In this document: positions 7,656 through 14,880 of the stretch, in pieces
Numbering within the stretch: position 1 is the first letter of the stretch
How the letters are laid out: the number at the start of each line of letters is the position of its first letter
Assembly: GCA_905193085.1 (NCBI GenBank)
Contig: CAJJNI010000038.1
Span: 1 to 15,499 of the forward strand
Direction of reading: 5' to 3'
Length of the DNA: 15,499 bases
DNA from: an uncultured Lachnospiraceae bacterium
Lineage (GTDB): Bacteria; Bacillota; Clostridia; Lachnospirales; Lachnospiraceae
The notes under the pieces: model-generated
Databases searched by the model: none
Seen by the model: the letters and a program-made list of their open reading frames with translations, nothing else
What the model was told of the DNA's origin: nothing
Program-made: the position numbers and the translations under genes

Positions 7656-9551
7656 TTGTACAATAATAGAAATAATGGAAACAGCAGACGTATAGGAGGC
7701 ATCAGTTTACTTGTTTTACTGATGATTGCAGCCATATTATTTGCATTTGTTTTAAATGACAGAAGCGTGAAAAATCAATATAATTTAAGCAGTTTTAAGG
7801 AAGATATTCTTGATGAAAAGGTTGAATCTGTAGAAATCCGACAGAACGAGGCGGCTCCGACAGGCCGTGTAATTGTTTCATTTAAGAAATCAAGTAGAGA
7901 AGATAAGACATTTTATGTTCCTGAAACACAGAAAATAGTTGATTTGTTAGATGAATTGAATTTTGATGATTATGTTGTAAAGAATATTGATAAAGAGAGC
8001 TGGCTTATTACAATTCTTCTTCCATGTCTTGCAACATTTGCAATTGTGTTTGTTATATTTACATTTATGACAAACAGAACGAATGGTGGTGGTAACAATG
8101 GCGGAAGAATGATGAATTTTGGTAAGAGCCGTGCCAGACTGTCCACAGAAGAAGCTAAGAAGTTTAATTTCGAGAGCGTTGCAGGTTTAAATGAGGAAAA
8201 AGAAGATTTGCAGGAAATTGTAGATTTCTTAAAATTCCCAAAGAAGTATATTGATGTTGGCGCAAGAATACCGAAGGGTGTTATTTTGGTAGGCCCTCCA
8301 GGAACAGGTAAAACATTGCTTGCCAAAGCAGTTGCCGGAGAAGCAGGAGTACCATTCTTTAGTATTTCAGGTTCTGATTTTGTAGAAATGTTTGTTGGTG
8401 TCGGTGCTTCACGAGTAAGAGATTTGTTTGAAGATGCCAAGAAAAATGCACCTTGTATAATTTTTATTGATGAAATAGATGCAGTTGCCCGAAGAAGAGG
8501 TACAGGTATGGGCGGCGGCCATGATGAGAGAGAACAGACATTGAACCAGCTTCTTGTTGAGATGGACGGATTTGGTGTTAATGAAGGAATTATCGTTATG
8601 GCGGCAACAAACCGTGTAGATATCCTTGACCCGGCAATTTTAAGACCGGGACGATTTGACAGAAAGATTGGCGTAGGACGTCCTGATGTAAAGGGAAGAA
8701 AAGAAATTCTATTAGTTCATTCTAAGAACAAACCTCTTGCAGAAGATGTTGATTTAGACAATATTGCGCGCACAACAGCCGGATTTGTCGGTGCTGACCT
8801 GGAAAATCTTATGAATGAAAGTGCTATTATAGCAGCTAAGAATGAAAGAGCATTCATAAAGCAGGAAGATATACAGAAAGCATTTATAAAAGTTGGTATT
8901 GGTGCAGAGAAGAAGAGCAGGGTTATTTCTGAAAAAGAAAAGCGTATTACTGCATATCATGAGGCAGGTCATGCAATACTTTTCCACCTTCTTCCGGATG
9001 TCGGACCTGTACACACTGTTTCAATTATTCCTACAGGTGTAGGTGCAGCAGGATATACAATGCCGCTTCCTGAAAAAGATGAAATGTTTAATACAAAAGG
9101 CAAGATGTTACAGAACATTGTTGTAGATTTAGGCGGACGTGTTGCAGAAGAGCTTGTGCTTGATGATATAACAACAGGCGCTTCACAGGATATTAAACAG
9201 GCAACAGAACTTGCTAAAGCTATGGTAACAAAATATGGTATGTCAGAAGAGGTCGGCCTTATAAATTATGGCGGTGATGATGATGAGGTATTTATCGGAA
9301 GAGACCTTGCACATACAAGAAGTTATGGCGAAAGCGTTGCCACAAAGATTGATTTGGAAGTAAAACGAATCATAGATGACTGCTATGCACAGGCTAAGCA
9401 GATGATAAAAGATAATTATGATGTTTTAGATAAATGTGCTAAACTTCTTTTAGAAAAAGAGAAGATAACACGCGAAGAATTTGAAGAGCTTTTTGAATCA
9501 GAGAATCGCTCAGAACAGCCTGTATCAGGTGAAAATGAAATTTCAGAATAA
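7656..9551 (+). CDS. ftsH: ATP-dependent zinc metalloprotease FtsH, TTG start
   Basis: Membrane-anchored AAA protease that degrades misfolded membrane proteins and short-lived regulators. Domains in order: membrane segment about 14-33, extracytoplasmic domain about 34-116, second membrane segment about 117-138, AAA ATPase with Walker A GPPGTGKT (203-210), Walker B IIFIDEIDA, the SRH region NRVDILDPAILRPGRFDR, and M41 peptidase with HEAGH (425-429) and the third zinc ligand D502 in GASQDIKQAT. At 631 residues it is full length. The start is TTG at 7656, eight bases after a perfect AAGGAGG; the ATG at 7651 is out of frame, is only three bases from that site and stops after 14 codons, and the next in-frame Met lies inside the first membrane segment. 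Last gene of the tilS-hpt-ftsH group; terminator at 9731. Confidence 0.97.
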   Translation: MYNNRNNGNSRRIGGISLLVLLMIAAILFAFVLNDRSVKNQYNLSSFKEDILDEKVESVEIRQNEAAPTGRVIVSFKKSSREDKTFYVPETQKIVDLLDELNFDDYVVKNIDKESWLITILLPCLATFAIVFVIFTFMTNRTNGGGNNGGRMMNFGKSRARLSTEEAKKFNFESVAGLNEEKEDLQEIVDFLKFPKKYIDVGARIPKGVILVGPPGTGKTLLAKAVAGEAGVPFFSISGSDFVEMFVGVGASRVRDLFEDAKKNAPCIIFIDEIDAVARRRGTGMGGGHDEREQTLNQLLVEMDGFGVNEGIIVMAATNRVDILDPAILRPGRFDRKIGVGRPDVKGRKEILLVHSKNKPLAEDVDLDNIARTTAGFVGADLENLMNESAIIAAKNERAFIKQEDIQKAFIKVGIGAEKKSRVISEKEKRITAYHEAGHAILFHLLPDVGPVHTVSIIPTGVGAAGYTMPLPEKDEMFNTKGKMLQNIVVDLGGRVAEELVLDDITTGASQDIKQATELAKAMVTKYGMSEEVGLINYGGDDDEVFIGRDLAHTRSYGESVATKIDLEVKRIIDDCYAQAKQMIKDNYDVLDKCAKLLLEKEKITREEFEELFESENRSEQPVSGENEISE

Positions 9552-9687
9552 TTATTGGTTAAAATGCACAAAAAGTTATTGTGAAAAGTGCACAAAAACA
9601 GATATGCAAAATTGTGAAGTTTGTGCACACTTAATTAGGGACAGGTGCTATTATAATAACCGTAAACCCCCCCAATACATTATATAG
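9535..9687 (+). CDS. Possible 50-residue Cys-rich protein after ftsH
   Basis: A frame starting at ATG 9535, 17 bases before the ftsH stop ends, encodes MKFQNNYWLKCTKSYCEKC and on to 50 residues with six Cys (11, 16, 19, 27, 30, 38). The spacing CX2C-X7-CX2C-X7-C is regular and would suit zinc binding. AGGTG lies just upstream but is close to the start. The DNA is more AT-rich than ftsH and holds a repeated TGCACAAAAA, so the Cys pattern could partly come from that repeat. I do not recognise a family; it is either a small zinc-knuckle protein cotranscribed with ftsH or an accident of an untranslated tail. Confidence 0.35.
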   Translation: MKFQNNYWLKCTKSYCEKCTKTDMQNCEVCAHLIRDRCYYNNRKPPQYII

Positions 9688-9704
9688 TTTTTGCTACACC
9701 CCAT

Positions 9705-9723
9705 AAGAGAAATACCTTCTCTT
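9705..9723 (+). other. Small hairpin ahead of the ftsH terminator
   Basis: Perfect 7-bp inverted repeat AAGAGAA / TTCTCTT with a 5-nt loop, not followed by a T run. It may stabilise the 3' end of the message. Confidence 0.4.
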
Positions 9724-9730
9724 GAAAAGC

Positions 9731-9774
9731 CCGCATATCCCGCAATGAAAATTGCCGGTATGCGGTTCTTTTTT
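9731..9774 (+). terminator. Terminator of the spoIIE-ftsH region
   Basis: GC-rich hairpin with outer stem CCGCATA / TATGCGG and inner stem GCAAT / ATTGC around a GAAA loop (9731-9765), with one bulged T and one C-C mismatch, followed by TTCTTTTTT (9766-9774). A clear Rho-independent terminator. Confidence 0.9.
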
Positions 9775-9850
9775 GCAATTAATTATATAAAGTCTATATT
9801 GACACAAAACTTTGGTAATAGATATGGTAACTTTAGAAACAGATATTGTC

Positions 9851-9879
9851 TTGACTAAACAGGGCAATCGTGCTACACT
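9851..9879 (+). promoter_or_regulatory. Promoter of the queuosine operon
   Basis: TTGACT (9851-9856) and TACACT (9874-9879) are 17 bp apart, with a TG one base upstream of the -10 (extended -10). Transcription would begin near 9886, about 20 bases before the riboswitch. A second TTGACA at 9799 has no good -10 partner. Confidence 0.75.
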
Positions 9880-9906
9880 CGTATGAGTGTTAATAATAAG
9901 TAAATA

Positions 9907-9948
9907 AGACAGTTCGCTTGTACCATCCTGTCTATAAATAAAACTAGG
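9907..9948 (+). promoter_or_regulatory. preQ1-I-type riboswitch aptamer
   Basis: A small RNA element that binds preQ1 and turns down queuosine genes. The P1 stem is AGACAG (9907-9912) with CTGTCT (9928-9933); the loop begins TTCGC and ends ACCATC, and an A-rich tail ATAAATAAAACTAGG (9934-9948) follows, the hallmark of this class. The second helix, where tail bases pair with the loop, I could not settle by eye. Position directly ahead of a complete preQ1 gene set makes the call strong. It is followed by two hairpins that can end transcription. Confidence 0.85.
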
Positions 9949-9949
9949 A

Positions 9950-9977
9950 CAACAGAGCAGTTAGTTGCTGTTCTTTG
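9950..9977 (+). promoter_or_regulatory. First hairpin of the riboswitch expression platform
   Basis: CAACAGAGCAG (9950-9960) pairs with CTGTTCTTTG (9968-9977) with one bulged C and one G-T pair, loop TTAGTTG, followed by TTTT and, after a short gap, a run of T. It could be a weak terminator or an alternative structure competing with the aptamer tail. Confidence 0.55.
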
Positions 9978-9996
9978 TTTTAGATTGTGTTTTTTT

Positions 9997-10026
9997 GGTA
10001 CTGGCGTATTGTCAGTACCTTTTTTT
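9997..10026 (+). terminator. Riboswitch-linked terminator ahead of queD
   Basis: Perfect 7-bp stem GGTACTG (9997-10003) with CAGTACC (10013-10019), 9-nt loop, then seven T. The aptamer loop carries GTACC (9920-9924), which is complementary to the first arm, so an antiterminating long-range pairing is conceivable. Transcription must pass it to reach queD. Confidence 0.85.
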
Positions 10027-10110
10027 GTGCAGGCAAAGAAAAAAATGTAAAGTATATAGCGGGTATGTGTCAGTCTGCCCGGTTGAATTTAGAAAGTCAG
10101 GTGAATAAAT

Positions 10111-10521
10111 GTGTATACAGTAAGAACAGAAGAGTGTTTTGATTCGGCTCATTTCCTTGCCGGATACGATGGTAAATGCAAAAATATACATGGGCACAGA
10201 TGGAGAGTTGTACTTGAAGTGTCAAAGGAAAATCTTGATGATGGCGGAATGGTTATTGATTTTACTGATTTGAAGCATGAGCTTAAAAATTTTGCAGATA
10301 CTTTGGACCATGCGTTTATTATTGAAAAAGGTTCATTGAGATATGAAACTCATAAGGCATTACTTGAAGATGATTTTAAGATTGTTGAGGTGGATTTCAG
10401 ACCTACTGCTGAGAATTTTGCGAAATATATTTTTGATGAGTTTAAAAACAAAGGTTATGATGTCAGGGCAGTTGAAGTGTACGAGACACCGAAAAACTGT
10501 GCCAGATACGAAGAAGGCTAA
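10111..10521 (+). CDS. queD: 6-carboxy-5,6,7,8-tetrahydropterin synthase
   Basis: Converts dihydroneopterin triphosphate into carboxytetrahydropterin, the second step of preQ0 synthesis; cytoplasmic zinc enzyme of the PTPS/6-pyruvoyl family. FDSAHFLAGYDGKCKNIHGHRW carries the zinc ligands H14, H27 and H29 and the catalytic C23; LDHAFI and ETPKNCARYEE follow as expected. The length of 136 residues is normal. The start is GTG at 10111, six bases after AGGTGA and matching the usual MYTVRTE beginning; an overlapping ATG at 10109 would stop after four codons. First gene behind the preQ1 riboswitch. Its TAA is part of the ribosome site of queE (TAAGGAG), 11 bases before that start. Confidence 0.95.
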   Translation: MYTVRTEECFDSAHFLAGYDGKCKNIHGHRWRVVLEVSKENLDDGGMVIDFTDLKHELKNFADTLDHAFIIEKGSLRYETHKALLEDDFKIVEVDFRPTAENFAKYIFDEFKNKGYDVRAVEVYETPKNCARYEEG

Positions 10522-10532
10522 GGAGAAAGTTA

Positions 10533-11210
10533 ATGCAGTTAGATAAATTTTTACCGGTGGCAGAGCATTTTGTCAGCATTAATGGCGAAGGACAAAAAAG
10601 CGGACAGCTTGCGATATTTATACGCTTTACCGGTTGCAATCTGAAATGTAATTATTGTGACACGACATGGGCAAATATGCCGGACGCTCCGTTTGAAAAA
10701 ATGACAATAGATGAAATCTGCGCTCTTGTAAAGCAAAGCGGTGTAAACAATGTAACGCTCACGGGAGGAGAACCTCTTTTGCAGCCGCTTATAAAAGAGC
10801 TTATAGAAAAATTGTTAGTTTTACCTGACATAAGAGTTGAAATAGAAACTAATGGAAGTGTCAGTATAAAACAGTGGGAAAATCATGATGAGAGACTGGA
10901 GTTTACGCTTGATTATAAATTGCCGGGAAGTGGAATGCAGTCTCATATGAACACTGATAATTATAAATATTTAAAAAGAAGCGATACCGTTAAATTTGTG
11001 TGCAGTGATGAAAATGATTTGTTAAAGGCTAAAGAAATTATAGATATCTATAAGCTTGCAGGCAGATGCGGACTGTATTTAAGTCCTGTTTTTGGAAGAA
11101 TTGAGCCTGATATGATGGTTGAATTTATGAAAGAAAATAAAATGAATGATGTAAATTTGCAGCTTCAGATGCACAAATTTATATGGAATCCTGATAAGAG
11201 AGGTGTGTAA
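10533..11210 (+). CDS. queE: 7-carboxy-7-deazaguanine synthase (radical SAM)
   Basis: Radical SAM enzyme that contracts carboxytetrahydropterin to 7-carboxy-7-deazaguanine. The N-terminus has the family pattern VSINGEGQKSGQLAIFIRF and the iron-sulphur motif CNLKCNYC (C35, C39, C42), here CX3CX2C, then TLTGGEPLLQ for SAM binding. The C-terminal part (DTVKFVCSDENDL, LQLQMHKFIWNPDKRGV) is typical of Firmicute QueE. The length of 225 residues is normal. AGGAG eight bases upstream supports the ATG. The gene lies between queD and folE with one base before the folE ATG, so expression is linked to the riboswitch. Confidence 0.96.
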   Translation: MQLDKFLPVAEHFVSINGEGQKSGQLAIFIRFTGCNLKCNYCDTTWANMPDAPFEKMTIDEICALVKQSGVNNVTLTGGEPLLQPLIKELIEKLLVLPDIRVEIETNGSVSIKQWENHDERLEFTLDYKLPGSGMQSHMNTDNYKYLKRSDTVKFVCSDENDLLKAKEIIDIYKLAGRCGLYLSPVFGRIEPDMMVEFMKENKMNDVNLQLQMHKFIWNPDKRGV

Positions 11211-11211
11211 A

Positions 11212-11787
11212 ATGGCAATAGATACGAAAGCAATAGAAGAGCACATAAGAGGAATACTTGTTGCGTTAGGAGATGACCCTGAAAGAGAGGGCTTAAAAGA
11301 AACTCCTAAAAGAGTTGCAAAAATGTATGAAGAAGTTTTTGAAGGAATGAATTACACAAATCGTGAAATTGCGGACATGTTTGGAAAAACATTTGAGGAG
11401 ACAATGAATTTTGAGCAGTCAGACAATGACATGGTAGTCGTAAAAGATATAGATGTATTCAGTTACTGCGAGCATCATATGGCACTCATGTACGATATGA
11501 AAGTTACTGTTGCCTATCTTCCGAAGAAAAAAGTCATAGGCTTAAGCAAAATAGCAAGAATTGCTGACATGGCTGCAAAAAGACTCCAGCTTCAGGAGAG
11601 ACTTGGCGCTGACATAGCAGAAATAATCCAGATGGTAACAGAATCAGAAGATGTGGCTGTTCTGATAGAAGCCAGCCATAGCTGCATGACAGCAAGAGGC
11701 ATTAAAAATGTTGGTGCAAAAACATATTCAACAACATTAAGGGGAAGATTTAAAACAGATGCCTCATTATATATGAGATTAAAATAA
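11212..11787 (+). CDS. folE: GTP cyclohydrolase I (type IA)
   Basis: Opens GTP to 7,8-dihydroneopterin triphosphate, the shared precursor of folate and queuosine; as part of this operon it feeds QueD. It has LKETPKRVAKMYEEVFEG near the start, DVFSYCEHHMALM with zinc ligands C86 and H89, and SHSCMTARGIKN with zinc ligand C158. The 191 residues fit the zinc-dependent homodecameric form. The ATG at 11212 is chosen over GTG at 11203 because AGAGG (11199-11203) sits eight bases before it and the GTG would lie on that site. It begins one base after the queE stop. A folate enzyme under preQ1 control suggests a paralogue for queuosine, or the only copy shared by both paths; this window cannot tell. 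Confidence 0.96.
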   Translation: MAIDTKAIEEHIRGILVALGDDPEREGLKETPKRVAKMYEEVFEGMNYTNREIADMFGKTFEETMNFEQSDNDMVVVKDIDVFSYCEHHMALMYDMKVTVAYLPKKKVIGLSKIARIADMAAKRLQLQERLGADIAEIIQMVTESEDVAVLIEASHSCMTARGIKNVGAKTYSTTLRGRFKTDASLYMRLK

Positions 11788-11880
11788 TATAAAGTAAATA
11801 TCGATATATGTGATTTCATAAAGAAGTATATTGAGTATAGAAAATATACTGGCAAACTGTTTTATAACCTGTAACATTTA

Positions 11881-11918
11881 GAAATCAAAATATAATTTAG
11901 AAATTAAAATATAATTTA
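11881..11918 (+). repeat. Two 19-bp direct repeats ahead of queC
   Basis: Units at 11881-11899 and 11900-11918 differ at one base (GAAATCAAAATATAATTTA against GAAATTAAAATATAATTTA). Each holds TATAAT, but no good -35 lies 16-18 bp upstream of either. They sit in the 160-base gap between folE and queC, whose other bases show no gene. Confidence 0.7.
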
Positions 11919-11947
11919 GAAAAAATAAAAAAACAGGAGGATATGAA

Positions 11948-12637
11948 ATGAGTGAAAAAGCACTTGTTCTTGTAAGTGGCGGACTTGACAGTACAACCTG
12001 TCTTGGTCTGGCTGTAAAGAAATATGGTAAAGAAAATGTTGTTGCGCTGTCTGTCTATTACGGTCAGAAGCATGACAAAGAGATAACATCTGCAAAAGAA
12101 GTAACAGAATATTATGATGTGGAATGGCTTCAGCTTGACCTGTCGAAAATGTTTGAATATAGCGATTGTTCATTGCTTTCACATTCAGAAAAAGAAATAC
12201 CGAAAGAATCATATGCAAAGCAGTTAGAAAAGACTAACGGAACTCCTGTGTCAACATATGTGCCATTCAGAAACGGTCTGTTTCTGTCATCTGCCGCAGC
12301 AATTGCATTATCAAAAGGCTGCTCATATATTTACTATGGTGCACACAGTGATGATGCTGCAGGTAATGCCTATCCTGACTGTTCAGATGCATTCAATAAA
12401 GCAATGCATGACGCAGTATATATAGGAAGTGGCAACCAGCTTCAGATAGAAGCGCCATTTGTAAACATGACAAAAGCAGATGTCGTAAAACTTGGCCTTG
12501 AATTAAATGTGCCATACGAACTTACATGGAGCTGTTATGAAGGTGGAGATAAACCTTGCGGAGTATGCGGAACATGTATAGACAGACAGGCGGCATTCGA
12601 AAAAAACGGAGTGATGGACCCGCTTTTAAACAGATAG
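11948..12637 (+). CDS. queC: 7-cyano-7-deazaguanine (preQ0) synthase
   Basis: ATP-dependent enzyme that turns 7-carboxy-7-deazaguanine and ammonia into preQ0. The P-loop SGGLDS is at residues 10-15, VYYGQKHDKE and VPFRNGLFLS are family segments, GAHSDDAAGNAYPDCSDAF is the substrate loop, and four Cys (C196, C204, C207, C210 in SCYEGGDKPCGVCGTC) bind zinc. The length of 229 residues is normal. AGGAGG (11935-11940) seven bases upstream fixes the ATG at 11948; an ATG at 11943 opens only ATG AAA TGA. The 160-base gap from folE is larger than other gaps in the operon, and a long foldback follows before queF. Confidence 0.96.
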   Translation: MSEKALVLVSGGLDSTTCLGLAVKKYGKENVVALSVYYGQKHDKEITSAKEVTEYYDVEWLQLDLSKMFEYSDCSLLSHSEKEIPKESYAKQLEKTNGTPVSTYVPFRNGLFLSSAAAIALSKGCSYIYYGAHSDDAAGNAYPDCSDAFNKAMHDAVYIGSGNQLQIEAPFVNMTKADVVKLGLELNVPYELTWSCYEGGDKPCGVCGTCIDRQAAFEKNGVMDPLLNR

Positions 12638-12647
12638 ACAGATAAGT

Positions 12648-13024
12648 TTTCCTGAGGCATTATGAAGCAGTTTTTATAATATTTGTTAAAAAAAACTTAA
12701 TTCCTTTTGCTCATAATATTTATTTGACAGCATCAATAAATCATCTTGTTTTTGCGCAGATAACCGCCAGCCCTCTGGCAGCTTTACTTTTTTAAGATGT
12801 TCTCCATATTGCGTTGCATTGTAACTGTCTGAACACCGCAAACAGTTACAATGCAATGCATAATCAACAGGAGAACATCAAAAAAGTATATGCTGCCGGG
12901 CTGGCGAAATGTTACAAGCAAAAATAAGATGATTCTATGATGCCTTTTAAATATATTGAAAGCAAAAGGTAATAATTTTTTGTTACAAATATTATGTAAA
13001 CTTGAATATAGGTGTCTCAGGAAA
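12648..13024. repeat. 377-bp imperfect inverted repeat (MITE-like foldback)
   Basis: Almost the whole gap between queC and queF folds on itself about a centre at 12835. Paired blocks, outer to inner: 12648-12656 with 13016-13024; 12676-12686 with 12985-12995; 12703-12711 with 12961-12969; 12739-12755 with 12918-12934 (one G-T); 12765-12773 with 12898-12906; 12777-12782 with 12892-12897; 12785-12793 with 12880-12888; 12796-12805 with 12870-12879; 12814-12828 with 12842-12856. The tip loop is 13 bases. The ends read TTTCCTGAG and CTCAGGAAA. It has no long ORF and no clear target-site duplication. It could be a degenerate non-autonomous transposon or a long structured RNA in the que transcript. 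There is no other gene in this gap. Confidence 0.85.
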
Positions 13025-13065
13025 TCTTAGCAGTAGAATATTAGGAAGAGAAAGAGGAATTATAA

Positions 13066-13539
13066 ATGTCAGAACTTACTTTATTAGGAAATAAGAATAC
13101 AAAATATCCGGACAATTATGCGCCGGAAATGTTGGAAACTTTTGATAATAAACACCCTGAAAATGATTATTTTGTTAAATTTAACTGCCCGGAATTTACA
13201 AGCCTGTGTCCGATAACCGGTCAGCCTGATTTTGCAACTATCTATATTTCATATGTTCCTGCTGTAAAAATGGTAGAGAGCAAGTCTTTAAAATTGTATT
13301 TGTTTAGTTTTCGCAATCATGGCGATTTTCATGAAGATTGTGTAAATAAAATAATGAAAGACCTCATTGCATTGATGGAGCCTAAATATATTGAAGTATG
13401 GGGAAAATTTACTCCACGTGGAGGAATATCAATTGATCCATATTGTAATTATGGAAAACCGGGTACAAAATGGGAGAGTGTTGCATTTGACCGTCTGACA
13501 CATCATGATATGTATCCTGAAAAGGTTGATAACAGATAA
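13066..13539 (+). CDS. queF: NADPH-dependent 7-cyano-7-deazaguanine reductase
   Basis: Reduces the nitrile of preQ0 to the aminomethyl group of preQ1, the last step before the base is inserted in tRNA. The catalytic Cys is C48 in CPEFTSLCPITGQPDF, with D55 nearby; the NADPH-binding QueF motif is ESKSLKLY (71-78), and FRNHGDFHED completes the active site. At 157 residues it is the short, one-domain (YkvM-type) form that works as a multimer. AGAGGA seven bases upstream fixes the ATG. It follows queC but is separated by the foldback element, 42 bases before the start. No promoter is evident just upstream, so expression probably depends on readthrough from queC. Confidence 0.96.
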   Translation: MSELTLLGNKNTKYPDNYAPEMLETFDNKHPENDYFVKFNCPEFTSLCPITGQPDFATIYISYVPAVKMVESKSLKLYLFSFRNHGDFHEDCVNKIMKDLIALMEPKYIEVWGKFTPRGGISIDPYCNYGKPGTKWESVAFDRLTHHDMYPEKVDNR

Positions 13540-14274
13540 TAATTATCGTAAAAATCAGGAGAAAATAACTGCTGTTGTAAGAGATTTCTATTATAAAATG
13601 GGAATGAATTATGAAAAAGAATTGTTGAATATTATGATGATAATTCGTCCTGTTTTTAGTAAAAGAAATTATATAGTGTTAGAGATGCCATTTAAGGATA
13701 ATGAAATAGGTGCTGTTTGTTATAAAGGTGATGGCTGCGGTTATATGATTCTTAATTCTGCAGTAGCAAAAGTTAATGAGAATTTTGCATTGGCACATGA
13801 AATTTTTCATGTGGTTTATCAGGAAAAAATGCCAGGAAAAAAATAGAACTTTATATGAATGAGCATTATCTGGAGTATGAAGAAGAAATGAATGCAAATT
13901 TATTTGCTTCAATATTGTTGATGCCTGCTCCTGGTTTTATTGAAATGTTTAACAAATTTAAACTTGAGCAAAATGAAGATGATTCAGATATAACTATATT
14001 TTGTAAATTGATGAGTTATTTTGAAGTTCCTTACATGGCGGTTCTAATCAGAGCATATGAATTGCAATTATTATCTGACGGAATAGTTTTAGAGTCATTG
14101 CTTAAAGCAGATGCAGCGAGTGTAAAACAGGAATTTTCCCGATTGTGGTTAAATGATATGATTTTGTATCCGACCCGAAGAAATGATTATGGAAGAATGC
14201 ATAGACATCAGATTCGCAGAGAAAATGTTCAGGGCTGTCAGGGCAGAGAAAAAGTCAGGGGACAATATGGGTGA
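13505..14274 (+). pseudogene. ImmA/IrrE-family metallopeptidase, split by a frameshift
   Basis: The first half (stop at 13844-13846) encodes the peptidase core with NENFALAHEIFHVVYQEK, where HEIFH is the zinc motif. The second half (from about 13842, one base back) continues the same domain: ELYMNEHYLEYEEEMNANLFASILLMP supplies the third metal ligand region and the C-terminal helices end with LWLNDMILYPTRRNDYGR. The join is at GGA AAA AAA TAG: seven A in the A AAA AAA phase just before the stop. One more A, or a -1 slip, restores a single frame. Loss of function, programmed slippage and a sequencing error all remain open. The true start is unclear: ATG 13505 overlaps queF, ATG 13598 has no ribosome site. 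Such peptidases usually cleave a partner HTH repressor or antitoxin; no HTH gene is beside it. Confidence 0.75.
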
Positions 14275-14644
14275 AGAGATGCTTGCCATATGCGTTCACT
14301 GGTTATCACACATAATACAAATAACACCGTATAAATATATTATTGTTTCAGATGATAAAAAGGCAATGAGAATATTTGGTAAAGTTATAAAAAATTCCAA
14401 AGAATATTCTGAATGTGATATGATTACGTTTTTTACGACACCAAAATTATGTTACCAGATGAAAATAAATGGAATAGTAGTAGGTGAGCAGCAAATTGCA
14501 GATATACTATCCGTCTGCAATTCTGGAAACAGTATAAATGTTTTTTGTTCAGAGGAGTTTGAATTGTATCCGACTGAAAAGACAATGAGTGTTGAATTGT
14601 TTGCCAGAAAAGTTATTACACAGAATATAAAAATATATTATTAG
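14183..14644 (+). CDS. PIN-like domain protein, apparently lacking its N-terminus
   Basis: Up to 153 residues. EKKSGDNMGEEMLAI followed by KYIIVSDDKKAMRIFGKV resembles the second half of a PIN ribonuclease fold, where an acidic residue in GE and the Asp pair of SDD help hold metal. The first half of a PIN domain, with its leading Asp, is absent: in-frame stops at 14150 and 14159 close the frame just upstream. The start is uncertain; ATG 14267 has AGGGGA four bases before it and overlaps the end of the preceding ORF (ATGGGTGA), but then the protein begins inside the conserved segment, while ATG 14183 overlaps it by 92 bases. The C-terminal part (FCSEEFELYPTEKTMSVELFA) is not recognised. Probably a toxin remnant next to the ImmA/IrrE gene. 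The family call is tentative. Confidence 0.45.
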   Translation: MIMEECIDIRFAEKMFRAVRAEKKSGDNMGEEMLAICVHWLSHIIQITPYKYIIVSDDKKAMRIFGKVIKNSKEYSECDMITFFTTPKLCYQMKINGIVVGEQQIADILSVCNSGNSINVFCSEEFELYPTEKTMSVELFARKVITQNIKIYY

Positions 14645-14880
14645 AGATAACATCTTCTTTTGGACGGGTGAGATGCTGTTTATATGTAATTGTTGTTTGG
14701 GTTATTTGTTAGTGGGAATATTAGATACATATATTCTGTTTTTCAGGAAGGAAAATTGGTGGTTAAGCATTTTGAAAATGTAGGGGGACGGTATATTGAG
14801 AAAATAAAATGTTCTTTCAAAAGAAAACGGGTGTTTGCATCAGACGGCAGATGGTGTATGGTGGATAGCATAATAATTTT

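Noticed and set aside
7970..8440. A 156-codon open frame on the minus strand
   Set aside because: It lies wholly within ftsH opposite the well-conserved AAA domain and has no ribosome site or recognisable protein.
9799..9830. A second promoter ahead of the riboswitch
   Set aside because: TTGACA is present, but at 16-18 bp the best -10 is TATGGT; the promoter at 9851-9879 is far better.
12638..13030. An insertion sequence with transposase between queC and queF
   Set aside because: No ORF of useful length and no DDE motif was found, and flanks of the foldback show no convincing target-site duplication, so only a MITE-like call is made.
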